The notes under the pieces: model-generated
What the model saw: only the letters and a program-made list of their open reading frames with translations
What the model was told of the DNA's origin: nothing
Database searches by the model: none
Shown: in pieces, positions 1-11,576 of the stretch
Numbering within the stretch: position 1 is the first letter of the stretch
Layout: each line of letters starts with the position of its first letter
Assembly (NCBI GenBank): GCA_010645155.1
Contig: CM021315.1
Span: 3,922,928 to 3,986,927 of the forward strand
Length of the DNA: 64,000 nucleotides
Direction: 5' to 3'
Source of the DNA: Tigriopus japonicus
Taxonomy: Eukaryota; Arthropoda; Copepoda; Harpacticoida; Harpacticidae
Translations under genes and position numbers: made by a program

Positions 1-431
1 GCTTAATCCGGGGGGGGAAATGACTTTTCAAATGCTAATAAGCTCTGAAAGGTATGATTGTACATGTGTTTGCGCGATATTGGTACCGGTTAGCACTCAA
101 AATTGACAAAACGACGTTACTACATAAACTGAAAAGCTAAACAGGCAAGGCTAAACGTAACTTTTTTGAAAAAACTATTTGACTACAGACCTTTCTGAGA
201 ACTAAATGCAACAAATGCCACATTACCTGAAAAAATATCTCAAAAAAAAATGCCAACTCGACCTACCCTAATAAACACACCTTAAAATAAAGACCTCTGC
301 AAAATATCGTCACTAGGATGCTCTGACGTTGAAAAATGACATTAACAGTCTTGAAACACTTTTAAACACTGTGGTTCGACGTTGTAATGCTCTGTTTTTT
401 GGCCCTCGACCTTGACCGAATGACTCATCAA
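1..431. other. non-coding, nothing recognised
   Basis: AT-rich sequence without a supported gene, RNA or repeat. No open frame here has coding character. Confidence 0.5.
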
Positions 432-1469
432 TAGAGCGGCCGAAAATATTTAATTTTGAAGCCCAAATATTTAAATAATATTTAAGAAAAAAACATCAAA
501 ATATTTAAAAAAATATTTAAATCACGACCAAATATTTAAAAAATATTTAAATTTGTGAAAAGTTTTGGTCAATAAATTGGCATTTCTGAAAATTTTGATA
601 AAAAAATCCAAATATTTGATGAAAAATTGGAAATGGCAGAAATATATATTAACAAATCTTTCGAGCTAAACAATCATATTATGCAATTAGAATTGGTTAT
701 TCTTGATGGTCCCTATTTTTACCCTACATTTAGTTAATATTTTAGTCCCTAAGGTTTTGTTGAATATTCAAACCAGAGTTTCCATATTTTTTTTCTTGTT
801 GGAGTTACGGTTTTCTGTTTTAACTTATAGTAATTTTCGAGGCCAAGCTGACCAAAATATTTATTTACCATGCATATTTTTTTATTTGAGTTTGCCAATT
901 CCCCTCAAAAAGAATTGAAAAATTGGAAGATTTTGATAATGTAGTCTTTGGAAAGGTCAGATTTTTTGTCACTGAACCCTGCACAAAATTTCAGCTGATT
1001 CCACAAAATAAGCGCCTCTTGCGGTCAGATTGAGACATAGTTGCCTGCTAGCGAGTGTGTTTTAATGCCACTCGTTGACAATCCGTTAGAGATTTTCTTG
1101 ACATTAACATTTCTCCGAAATGTTGGAGTTTGATATCATAATACCATTGCAAAGAAATGTAGACATCTAAAGAAAAACCTATTTCACCACAGTTTTGCCA
1201 AAGGTGGCATTAAAACCCACTCTCTAGCTGGCAACTATGTCTGAATCTGACCGCAAGAGGCGCTTATTTTGTGGAATCAGCTGAAACTTTGATCAAGGTT
1301 AATTTAAAAAGATTTACTGAAATTATGGAGATTTTTGAAATATTGCAATGAAAAAAGAGAATTTTCCTTTAATTTTGTAAGAAAAGCCCAAATATTTAAA
1401 AACTGCTCAAAAACGCAAAATATTTCAATTAAATATTTTATATTTAATTAAATATTTTCGGCCACTCTA
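432..1469. mobile_element. AT-rich hAT-like element, non-autonomous
   Basis: The two ends are inverted copies. The left reads TAGAGCGGCCGAAAATATTT and the right, on the minus strand, reads TAGAGTGGCCGAAAATATTT. Just inside, both sides repeat AAATATTTAAA blocks (about 465-560 and 1385-1455). TAGAG(C/T)GGC ends are common in hAT transposons. The flanks (ctcatcaa on the left, gtcataag on the right) share only a short TCAT core, so a target duplication is not clean. No transposase frame is present. A second palindromic element lies inside at 989-1286, so this copy is probably old and was later used as an insertion site. The exact borders are uncertain by a few bases. Confidence 0.5.
989..1286. 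mobile_element. palindromic MITE, family B, copy 1 (nested)
   Basis: About 55 bp at the left end (TTTCAGCTGATTCCACAAAA, then the GCGCCTCTTGCGGTCAGATT core) is repeated inverted at the right end with few differences. The middle is unrelated and AT-rich. A diverged copy with the same end cores lies at 19683-19975. It sits inside the hAT-like element at 432-1469. No coding capacity and no clear target duplication. The superfamily is unknown. Confidence 0.65.
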
Positions 1470-1663
1470 GTCATAAGCCATTTTTGATGTGAAACCTAGT
1501 TCTTGGTTCTACATTTTTTCCTGAAGTAGTCAGAGTCTTTTTGTCATCCCCCATAATATTCCGACGGTGTCTCAAATTCCTCCAATCACAAGCGTGAGCC
1601 AGATATACAAATATTCAAAAATTTGAAAATTTGGCATGACTGATTAACAATGGGAGTGATTAC

Positions 1664-1961
1664 TAGTGATGTGACTTGGGCGCTTGGGCAAGCTTTTTTT
1701 CGTGACATCGTACACTGGGGTCGCCAATTTACCTTCAATGAAATGGTATTCTCTTCTGCCTACCTATCTTCATAAACCGGTTTTTCATTAAGAAGCACTG
1801 AAACGCGCCCCTGACTTTTGTAACTTTGGATCAGGGTTGCAAATTAACCTCAAATTTGTGTTTACTTGAGTTAGTTAGCAAAGCACAAAATCTCCATTAG
1901 GTGACCCTACCTTGCAACCTCCCGTGAAAAAACTTGCCCAAGCCCAGATTTCACATCACTA
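1664..1961. mobile_element. hAT-type MITE with perfect 8-bp target duplication
   Basis: The element begins TAGTGATGTGA and ends TCACATCACTA. Subterminal blocks also pair: a CTTGGGCAAG motif near 1686 pairs with its inverse near 1934. It is flanked on both sides by the identical 8-mer GTGATTAC (1656-1663 and 1962-1969). Eight-base duplications with short inverted ends are the hallmark of hAT insertions. There is no open frame of note, so it is non-autonomous. This family is distinct from the GGGCCCAC-rich hAT MITEs elsewhere in the window. Confidence 0.8.
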
Positions 1962-1969
1962 GTGATTAC

Positions 1970-2971
1970 CCTATCATTTTACAGACCTGCTGCCGTCTCT
2001 CACTGCCGTTAGCAGTGTAGGCTTGCCAAAAATCTCAGTTTTGAAGGGTCAGATTTTCGAAAAATGTTGCATTTATGGGCAATGGCATGTTTATTATTGT
2101 ATGTTGAGAAGTATTCCAAAGTAATTTGAAAACAAATGGAGAAATTGGAAACCTTCAATTAAACAAATTATTTGTTTTTAGGTTTAGTTGCCCCAGGAAC
2201 CGATCTCCTCTGGCCATCTTGTTATTCAAAGTTGGGCATTCCTAATTTCAAAGTTTGGAAGAACCTTCTCAACTTATGTAGCGCAATTTTAGATAAAAGC
2301 AACAAAACATACTTTTTTGCAAATACAATGTCAGGAATTGCTATTTCAACTTCAATTTGTGGAGATAAGAAAGGCATTGTTGCAATCACCAGGCCTAAAC
2401 CTTCGTTTTAGTTACCTCGCACACTCATCAGAAACACAGGTCTTCCGAACTTTTTTTCCTGCCAAACATGATGACGTCATTAGTAATTGGTGTAATAGGT
2501 TCGCACCGAATANAGGTTTAGCGCTCCCCAAGGCAAGGTATCCGCAGGTTTAGCGCTCCCCAAGGCAAGTCCGAAGTCCGAAATGTTGGGGTCCAACAAT
2601 GCAGGAGTCTAGTTCCGCACTGAGAGAGGGCCACACGACATGAGAACCGGGCAGGACTAGGGTATAATGTGTCTTGACATTCAGGTTAGGTTAGGCAAGT
2701 TTAAGTTGTAGCCTTAAGTTAATTTCAACAACAATGTCAGGATTGTTTGAAAATTTTCTGTTTTTGTCCATTTTTGGCCACATTATTGCGAGTGGGAATG
2801 ACGAGTTCTCATCCTTATTCTTTGCCTGGGATCCACGACCACTCCTCGCCTTTTTATGTCGTCCACCTTTGAGAGTACATTAAAATTCCTACTTTTGTTC
2901 TTTTGAACAAGGGTGCCATTTTTAACGTTAACGTACAGAAAACTTTTCTCTTCCCTCCCGGCTTCAAGTTC
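1970..2971. other. intergenic with short tandem duplication and an ambiguous base
   Basis: No supported gene. A short open frame from about 2181 follows a good-looking acceptor (TTTGTTTTTAG) and could be an exon, but its product is not recognisable and no partner exon was found. The single N of the window is at 2513, directly before a 32-bp-period duplication (see 2514-2569). Confidence 0.4.
2514..2569. repeat. two-copy direct repeat, period 32 bp, next to an N
   Basis: A 24-bp block beginning AGGTTTAGCGCTCCCCAAGG occurs at 2514-2537 and again, identical, at 2546-2569. An undetermined base lies immediately upstream at 2513. This may be a true short duplication or a join or polishing artefact. 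Confidence 0.75.
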
Positions 2972-2979
2972 ATCTAGAA

Positions 2980-3213
2980 CAGGGATCGGCAACCACTTTT
3001 GGGTCAAGGCTCACAAATTTGCATACATTTTGTTAAGGGCCCACCGAACAGACGTTGGGTGGGCCCACAAATTATTGATCGAAGAGCTTTGGGCCCACGA
3101 GTGCAGATGGCTCGCTGGCCCACTATTTTGGACTTTCCCTATAGCTCCTGGGCCCACCGAAGAGCACCCTTAGGCCCACATGTGGGCCGCGGCCCACCGG
3201 TTGCCTACCCCTG
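2980..3213 (+). mobile_element. hAT MITE, GGGCCCAC-rich family A, copy 1
   Basis: Starts CAGGGATCGGCAACC and ends GGTTGCCTACCCCTG, imperfect inverted ends of the CAGGGGTCGGCAACC type typical of hAT elements. It is flanked by identical 8-mers ATCTAGAA (2972-2979 and 3214-3221). The interior is unusually GC-rich for this locus, with repeated GGGCCCAC motifs. Related copies are at 19335, 21395 and, inverted, 44401. It has no coding capacity. Confidence 0.88.
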
Positions 3214-3221
3214 ATCTAGAA

Positions 3222-5932
3222 TATTCAAAATGTAAAAAATCGCCCACAAATCACCCACATTTAAAAAAAAAAACATATTTATACACGTTTTTCCGGGCTC
3301 CTCTAATTGCCAATTTTCTTCATGGATGGAGCCATATCCAAAACTGGTCGAAGTTTCAATGGTGGCCTAATTTGGACGGGAATAGCTCAAATGCCGGGGC
3401 ACCAAAAAGATGTTATGCAATTCATAATTTACAATTTTGGTACCTAAGCCCAATTGAAAAGGCCAAATAATTCTGCATGGAGTGAAGATGTATTTTTGCA
3501 TGTTTAAAGCAAAAAGCGTAACGACAGACAGCGAGCTTCTTGAAGCCTTTCAGAAATCTCAATTGATTAGTCCAGCAAATTTATTTTATGATCCGTCATC
3601 AGCGATTTCAATCTAGTGTCTAAAGTTATTCTTATATCAAGGGATCCTCAATACTGAACGTGCATTTTGGTAAGCAACAAAATGCTCATATATTGATCTA
3701 TTCTTTTATCTAGTTCTCTTTGGCTGTCCTTCGTCCCGCTTTCTGTTGTTTTGCATATCAGTGTTAAAAAAGTGTTTTAGAGGCATCTTTTTCTAATGTT
3801 TTTTTTTTCATTTTGACAGGTTATCAATCAAAGAAATGGAAAACATCCAACATCAAGCATTTATTTTTTTCTGGGGAGACAATTTCACGTCTTGCCAATG
3901 AAGCAATAGGACTAATCATATCTTTTTGGGGAAAGAAGATCTCCAAAGATAGTCATAAATTCAAGCGCTTAAAATTGTTCTGCAATTCATGTCATCGACC
4001 AAGTTTCTTAACATATCTTCCAGTGACAATTTTAGAGACGTCTATACAGTATGATTGAATTCTCGTATCTGGAGACCGTTTCTCAAGCTCCACACATAGT
4101 ACACACGTACAGTATGTGATCATTTTATTAACACACACGAAGATTGGGCGGTGAATGCATGAAGTTGAAACAAGCAAGCACAAAAAGAGGCCAGTGCCAA
4201 ATGATGCAGAAATTTGTGAAACAAAGTCAGTATTAAGCATCCTCGCTTAATTGAATGATGGCCGGTTTCCGTTCCACACCCACCCACCCACCCGTACCCA
4301 TCTACTCACTTACCCATTGTCCACACGCACGCTCGGGTGTTCGTTGTTGGACACTTCCACAACTGGCACGGTAGTGCGGAATGTACTGTAGAAATTTCTC
4401 ACATGAGACTACATTCTGCATCCTTAAAGGGTCGGGCTCAACTTTGGTTTATCTCATAATTTGAAGAGAAAAAAAAAGTAAATTGATATTTGGGATATAA
4501 CATGGACAGGTATTGTTGAGAAATTATTGAATATGAAATGGATTAGGGTTGTAAACAAGTCATATATTAATAGTTGGGACGTCACAATAATTATGAAAGG
4601 CTATATTTTTCGCATACAATAACTAATACATAGAAGGAAAAAAAATGAGTACAGGTTGCCCAAATTAAAATGTCATTTGGAAAGGAAACTGAAGTTTTGA
4701 ACACTTAAATGAAACGTTAAACAGGAATTGCGTCACCTTGATCTGTTCCTTGTGTTGGATAATTTGAAATGTAATCAATACGACCAGTTGGCAACTGATT
4801 TAGATATTCATAGTTTAGTCAGAACATTTTCAATTTTGTCTTGTAACTCTGAACAATCCCTTGAACCTCAATGTTGGGAGTAGGCTAATTTTAATTGAAT
4901 AGTTCTCGTTGGCTCTCAGATTATAAACAATTGAGGATGATACTGTTAAGTTTTGTGCGTTGGTTTTAAAAATGAATGAAAAATGTTCGGGATACTATCT
5001 GTGTTGTTGTTTTTTCAAATATTTGTTTTGCTGAAATTGAGTTTTATCAAGCCCACTCCTTTAGCCTTTCCACTTGCTCAAGTGAAAAAGATATATTATT
5101 CGTCTGTAATTGAACTAGATTTATGGTATGAGTTTTCCCAAGTTGGGGTAGAGCCAGATCGGTTTTGACTCCATTTTAAATCATTACCCCTCATAGATCT
5201 CCAATTTGGAAAAAGACATAAGCTCAAAAAGCGGTTTTTCACAAGATCTCTTTTACTTGTAAGATTGTTGAATAAAAGATGAAATGCTTTGTGTATTTGA
5301 AAAACTTTACGAAAAAGAGGAATCACCCCTTTTCCTTAATTTTCCCCCATACAATTGATAATTTAAGGGGAGGAAATCATAAAACCGTTTTTTGGCAAAC
5401 ACATTATGCCATCGATGCCAAATTTCTAGAATTTAAAAATGCTTCTGGGGTAGGGAAGCTTTGAAACTTTCCCTCTTTTTCAATCGTGTATAGGAGGAGC
5501 ATTGACTTTTACTTTACATTCCAAAATATTCATGAAAAGCATAGATTTATTAGTTTTTTGTCAAAGGCCAACTTAATCGAATTTTTAATGCAAAAAATCA
5601 TCTTGACCTTGTAAGGTTTGAAATGAGACCATGCCTTGAAAACACGCTTTTATTCGATTTCAGAGCCGAAAGTAGATAGAAACCATGATCAAATGTAGTT
5701 TTAGACAGAAATTGATCACTTAATGTCCAAAGTATAAGTCTGCAACTCCAATATTTTGATATTGATAAATGTAAGTAAGGTTTTCAATAGTTAAAAAACT
5801 TTTTTAACCCGTTCACGGTTTTAGTTTTTATTAGGGGTTGTTTCGGCCTCGTACATAAAAAACGAGGATTTGGTAATCTATTGAGCATGAACCCAATAGA
5901 TGGGATCTAGTGTAATCATTTTCATGTGATAG
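3222..5932. other. intergenic, no gene recognised
   Basis: AT-rich sequence. A short CCCA microsatellite lies near 4279-4294 in an unusually C-rich patch (about 4265-4400). Open frames up to 96 codons show no domain, no splice support and no codon bias. They were not accepted. Confidence 0.45.
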
Positions 5933-5938
5933 TTTATT
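5933..5938 (-). terminator. polyadenylation signal of the questin-oxidase-like gene
   Basis: AATAAA on the minus strand, 27 bases downstream of the stop codon at 5966-5968. This position fits the 3' end of the gene. Confidence 0.65.
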
Positions 5939-5965
5939 TTTCTATCTAGAAAACACACACAATAT

Positions 5966-8625
5966 TCAACTTTTCATGCCGTCTAGTTCCATGGTCGACA
6001 AGCAGGCCCTTTTATAGAGTTCTGATGTCCTAATATCCATGTTCTTCAGTCCACGGAGGTAACAAACTTGAACCAATCGATAGATGTTATGATCAATACT
6101 AACGGGTAAAGCGAGGAGGCTCTCCAGAATCTTATCCCAAGTCATTCCTGTGACAGTGGGTTCACTTGAGGCTTGGACCATGAGTTTGGGTTTCCCCTGG
6201 CTCAAATAAATGGCCAGGAATGTGCATATGTGAACGCAAATGAGCTGCAACTTCATGTCAGTCTCTTTAATTAAAGGTAATAATTGAAGCAAAGCCCAAC
6301 CTGACGAGATGACGCCAAGAATGTGAGTATTGTTCCGACTCTCACAACGAACGTACACGAGAATGATTTGGTCCAAAATGTATTTGAGGATCTCATCTGG
6401 GCTCTTCAGTGCCTCAAAAGGGAGTTTGATCTTAAAAACATATTCCATTAGGGAATCACCTCTGTCCTAAAATGAGATGGATTTTTGTTTTGAGACCATT
6501 TGAATTTGTACATGGAAAATGCGAATGAATGACGTATAGCACAGGGTGACAGGAAAGTTTTCAACAAACACTATTACCAAATCTAAAAATTTCATGGTTG
6601 CGACTGACAAACCATTAAAAACTCAGGTAACGCCAATTACAAGCATTCACTCATCCAAAGTTTCTTCACTCTTACATACGTCCTATTGTTAGATTAAAAG
6701 GTGGACAATTTTGATCTGACATTTAGTTGAACACTTGAATGATTCTTTGAGTTATTGTCTTACTTTCAAATACCCACTTGCCTTGAACTACGTAGTTAAA
6801 TAATGTACTCATCCTACTTGTATTATTGGAGTTAGCATGCAACCTATAGTTCTATGTTGCATAGCTTTCTTTACCTTAAGATAGAGTTGCAAATCTGTTT
6901 GGCTCATCTCAATTCGTTGCTTCAAGACATCCCCGGAGGAGCTTCGTCGTCTTCTTAGAATAAAATTGCTCAATTCAAAATCTCCGCCAATTTTCTCAAG
7001 CACCTCCAACAAGGGCCAATTTCCCATTCCAAATTTCATCCAATCATGTTCCTTCTTGAGAATCACAGGCCAATAAGAGTGGTAGAGATAGGCCAAACCG
7101 TCACAAACTAGTTCCGCAGAGTTGATGGAATATGCGTAACCAACAATTTCCACAGCGTGAATGGCTGAGATTCCCAAAATCAGCGGGGGAAGCTCTCCTC
7201 GTAGAAGCTCATCCAAATTGTCCTCATACTTGTTGGCTAGGATGACGTGGTAATGTTTTCTAATTTTATAATAACCGCCCCTCCTTCCTAAAATTCAAAG
7301 AATGTTTTTTTACTACTGTACATGTACAAGGAATGGGATTCCCTGTAATGCATAAGTCCTAAATATTATACAAACATTTATTTATTTTGGCTATCAATGA
7401 TATACTGTTGGCGGATCTGCACAACTTTTGAATATTTGTGATTAATTAATATAAGTTTGATAACAAGTCTCTTTTTAAAAACTTTTACATTTCCAAAGGC
7501 TGAGAAAAAAAATCAAGATATAGTAAGTTAAAATGATGGCCAAGAGACGAGAGACGGTAATTATCAACCCCATAAGTTTTGAATCGACAACCCAATATCA
7601 AAAATACAAAATTAACTTGAAAAAACCCTGAAACATGATTTCAGTTGCATTTTTCTTGCATTTTGAAGGACATTTAAGTTATGTTTTATTTGCATCAAAC
7701 GTCCGGGCCTAGTGTTACCAAAGTCCAAGGAAAAAACCCTGATGAGGATCAGAAACCCCAACAGTGCCATATTAACAAGCAAGATCGTCAGCTTATCTAA
7801 TTCTTTGAAACTTCTGGACTTGCAATTCTGCAGCAAACAAAAACTAAAGACTTTTCAACTTACACTAACAGCGATGAAAAAATTTTTATCCTTAAAAAAC
7901 TATGAGAGGACGTTTTTGACTTTTTTGAACAATTTTTCCCAAAATATAAGAGAGGTGGACAGTCCCTCAAATCGGCACTAGGACGCCACCTGGTTTTAGT
8001 GTTTCCTGTTTTTGAGGTGGTGACTTCCCTTTAGCGTAATTTAGGATAATGCAATGCTAAAAGAGCTTTGAGAAATTGTATTTGAACTTTAATGATCATA
8101 TAAGAAAACAAACGCAGAATGCTTTTCTTGTTCAATCATAAAAAGAAATAACCATTAAATCTCACTGAACACTTCCAAACACAAATAACGAGAGGTTAAC
8201 AAACCTTGAAGTTCTTGCAAAGTGACTTCCTGGAAGTTTAGACCCAAATCCTGTCTCTGTCTTGTTGGACCGTGCAACGGTTCCAATTGAGAAATATAAT
8301 GTTCCACAAACGATTGGAACTTCTCCTTGGATCCACCCATATGGTATAACGCGATGCAATTCTGAACCAAGCAATTAGAGAAGTAGCCATTGTACTCAAT
8401 GTAGAAGGTGTCGAATGTGTGCGTGTATAACGACTCAAGCAATTCCAGCCTTGTTATGGGAAGGTCCTTCACTGAAAACCGTCTAATAGCACGGCAAGGT
8501 CGTGCTGTAAAGAAACGAGGATCATGGGAAACCACAATGAATTGTTTAATTGTAAATGAATAACTACCTTTGTATTTGACCGACATTGTGGCACAGCTGA
8601 TATCGATTTTAACCAATGAAGGCAT
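5966..8625 (-). CDS. questin-oxidase-like protein (DUF4243 family), four exons
   Basis: Exons on the minus strand, 5' to 3': 8568-8625, 8504-8166, 7236-6875 and 6466-5966. Introns are 63, 929 and 408 bp. All have GT..AG ends (donors GTAGTT, GTGAGA, GTAAAG) and phases 1, 1 and 0 join without a break, giving 419 residues, close to the usual 400-450. Family resemblance lies in the N-terminal half, where a 'YNGYFSNCLVQNCIALYHMG' segment matches the 'F..(N/H)..(H/P)...AL..LG' entry region, and in 'ILGISAIHAVEIVGYAYSI', matching the '..H..I..GYG.E' helix with conserved His and Gly. In fungi, members carry out a Baeyer-Villiger-like ring opening of anthraquinones. Animal homologues have no established substrate, so only the fold family is claimed. 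The start could be Met1 (ATGCCTTCA) or Met14. No signal peptide or membrane helix is evident, so a cytosolic protein is likely. A 5' untranslated exon was not found. Confidence 0.72.
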
Positions 8626-10244
8626 ACTGTATAAGGCTTGTGAATACCTGATACTAGTGAGGAGGTCGATACAAACTCATAAATTATTCACTAATGTGAA
8701 GTGATGGTTATAATTACTTCCGTATCTTGCTGTCTAAATATCACGCAACTTAGAGAGTCAACGCAATCTATCGTGAAATGTTCTTAACAAAGATTGCAAG
8801 GAAACATCTTTTACACGTACAAAGATGTTCAAGGAAAATTGATTAATCCGTTGAGTAACGTCATCACAGATATATGATTCAACTACAGAGGAGATTTCTT
8901 AGAAAGAAAAATCAAGAACAACTTTTCTGAAGTCGAATAAGTATGAGAACTTAAATCCATCACTAGACGAACGCGCAGAAGGCAAAGTCTCTTGAATGTA
9001 CGTAAAGCCTTATGTAGTTGTTTCCAAAATTGCGAATTAAATAATGAAATCGATGAATAGAGACGTCCAAAATATTCTTTTTCCATTTTAAGCCCTAAAA
9101 CGAGTTTTAAACCCGTTAGTTATGTTGATATGAAGGAGCTGGTTATTTGATGTTCTTTTAACAAAAGTACTGTTTGAAATGTAAATAATATGTATGAATC
9201 GTTTAATTTTAGATTCTGATGTTTTTAGGTATTCAAATGTAATGTTCCCGCTTGCTTCAAAGTGGTGAAATCCTTTATAAAAATCACGTCTACGTAAGTT
9301 CCAAATTTCGTTCTGCCTATATTTTGTTTTCCATCAAAACTGTTTGAAGAAAAAATTCGTTGAAATTGGGACAAACATCCAAAACGTTGCAAATTACCAA
9401 AATTGCTCCAAGAAAATATAATACTGTACTGTTGTTCTTCAAGTGACGACGAACGTACATCAAAGTGTAAGCAAGCAACAAACACTTACTTGAATTTTTT
9501 CAAATGTCTTTTGCCATAATTGAAAATTATGATTTTTTTTCAACACAAAATACCTCAATTATTCATTTTCCGTGTGAAGCTTTTGTATCTACACATGCAC
9601 ATTTAATGATCTACCAATACTAACCTCAGCACATGATGTCCAATGAACAGAGATGGTAAAATAAAGCGCGGAAAACTAGCAAATAGTGTAGCTAACTAAT
9701 TGCGCTTAAATTTGGCTAAAAGTTCAACAAACAGCAAAAATTAAAATTATCACCCTGTCTGTACTGGGATTTTTTTTCTTCCAATGTTTGTGTTCGAGTT
9801 CCATATCTAAAATAATCAAAAAATGCTGACAGCATCCTGGGAATCAAATACGTTAGAGCAAAAGTGATAGGTAGATAGGTAAACGGTAGACAAAAAGTGC
9901 TGCCCAAAGGTTTAATATATATTTTATTTACATACAAAGAATAGGTAGCACCATTTTATTTCATATTAATTTTAATGCACTATTTTGGTATTTTTGAATA
10001 TTACATATGTTATGATTAACTCTTCAATCTTTGTGATTGTTAACAATGATGGACCAAAATGGGCGCATTTAGAAACCAAAATTTGAATTAAGCAAGGGAG
10101 AAATAGATACCAAAAAATCACAAGTAAGTTACCAAAGCAACTTCCGTAAAGAACATATTTTGAAAGTCTTTTGAATTCAGGGTAAAAGGATTGGAAAATA
10201 TAATTTTTTTAGAAACCAAAAATTTTGGGGATACTGACGCACCG
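8626..10244. other. upstream region of the questin-like gene, no gene recognised
   Basis: AT-rich. The promoter of the minus-strand gene should lie just above 8625, but no TATA or initiator pair stands out. Open frames of 67-86 codons here look random. Confidence 0.4.
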
Positions 10245-10560
10245 CACGGTGTTTCTTTGAGATGAAGAAGTTATATTTAAATTCCAAAAAACTTATAAGA
10301 CCAGTTTTGAGGTGTCAATGTAAAACCTCATTTGTATTTGGATTTCGTTAATTAGATCACGGGCAAACACGATATAAGGTCACTTAAAATATGCTTAAAG
10401 ACATTTTTTAAGATTTTCGTTTACTCAATTCTCAAGTATTGTTGCTGGTGTAACTTCCTAAAATATTGTCGAAATCTACTCTGTCGTTTGTCGAAATTGT
10501 GCAAGGATGACTCCATTAAAATGTCCTTGATTGATGTAACGGTTCTCCAATTAGGTCCTT
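10245..10560 (+). repeat. diverged dispersed repeat with CACGGTG end, copy 1
   Basis: Begins CACGGTGTTTCTTTGAG and aligns by eye, with gaps, over about 300 bp to 18979-19290 (shared blocks: TTTGAG/CTTGAG, GACCAGTTTTGAGGTG versus GACCATATTTGAGATG, ATATGCTTAAAGA, and TTTGGTCCTTC versus TTAGGTCCTTCC). It shares its first seven bases with the foldback ends at 10839 and 11577. No coding capacity. Borders are approximate. Confidence 0.5.
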
Positions 10561-11156
10561 CCAAAATGCTGAACAATAAAGACCGTTGAAAAAAGCCTGT
10601 CTGAAAATGTCCTGGAATTAAAAATGACCTCTACAACTCAAAAAATACCATGGACACTTTTGTTAAAAAAAAGCTTTGTTTGAAAAACAGCTTTCTTCAA
10701 AACGCTTGTGTATTTGATTTAGGTAAACTTAATCTAACCCACAAATTAAATAATTGCACATTTCTTTCCAGGCAAAATATCAAAAGAAGGGAGTTCGGCA
10801 TTGTAAAATAAACGACTAAAAATGTTGATTTACTTATTCACGGTGTTTCGAAAGGATTTTTGGATTTGGATTGAACTACCAAAAGACATCTTGGCATTTT
10901 TTGGACCCGCAAATGAATGGGGAACAATCTTACTTTGATTGTTTTATATTATAGTACAGGTCCAGGGAATATCATTTTGAGCTTTTTTGACACAAACTTC
11001 AAAACTCAAAAATCATTTTCGATCTCGATTTTGAAAAGGTATATGAAATCTTTGGGAATTTCTTCATTTGATTTAAATGTTGCGTTTCTCGGCTTTTGGG
11101 GTCAAAAATGGACCATTCAAACCCAAATAACTCAGCTGCTGATGGATGTATTTTTA

Positions 11157-11503
11157 TTCATTGAACCGAGAAAAACATCAGCAAAGACCTTGCGTTGCCA
11201 GACCCATCTTGCGTTGATTTCCAACATGGTTGCCAGGACATAATCTTTGATGCCACTTTTTGGTCTCGTGTCAACTCTGTTTCTTCGGTGGCTATCATGT
11301 TTTCGAAAGGACCATTTCTCAAATATGGGTACCATTTAAGCTAAATAATGTCACTCAAAAGAAGATAATCGTCAAGGAAAAGAGCATAAGATTTTGCCAA
11401 AAAGTAGTATCGTAGATCTTGCATTGGCAACCATGCTGGAAATCAACGTAAGATGGGTCTGGCGACGCAAGGTCTTGGCTGATGTTTTTCTCGGTTCAAT
11501 GAA
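11157..11503. repeat. imperfect inverted repeat inside the outer foldback
   Basis: About 85 bp at 11157-11240 (starting TTCATTGAACCGAGAAAAAC) is repeated inverted at about 11416-11503, with a 175-bp spacer. It lies between the left arm of the outer element and the start of the inner element and could fold into a hairpin of its own. Confidence 0.7.
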
Positions 11504-11576
11504 CCGAATTCAACTAGAACCTAAATGGTCTCTAAAATTGAGTTAAATAGTTCATCATTTTTTATAATTAATGGGT

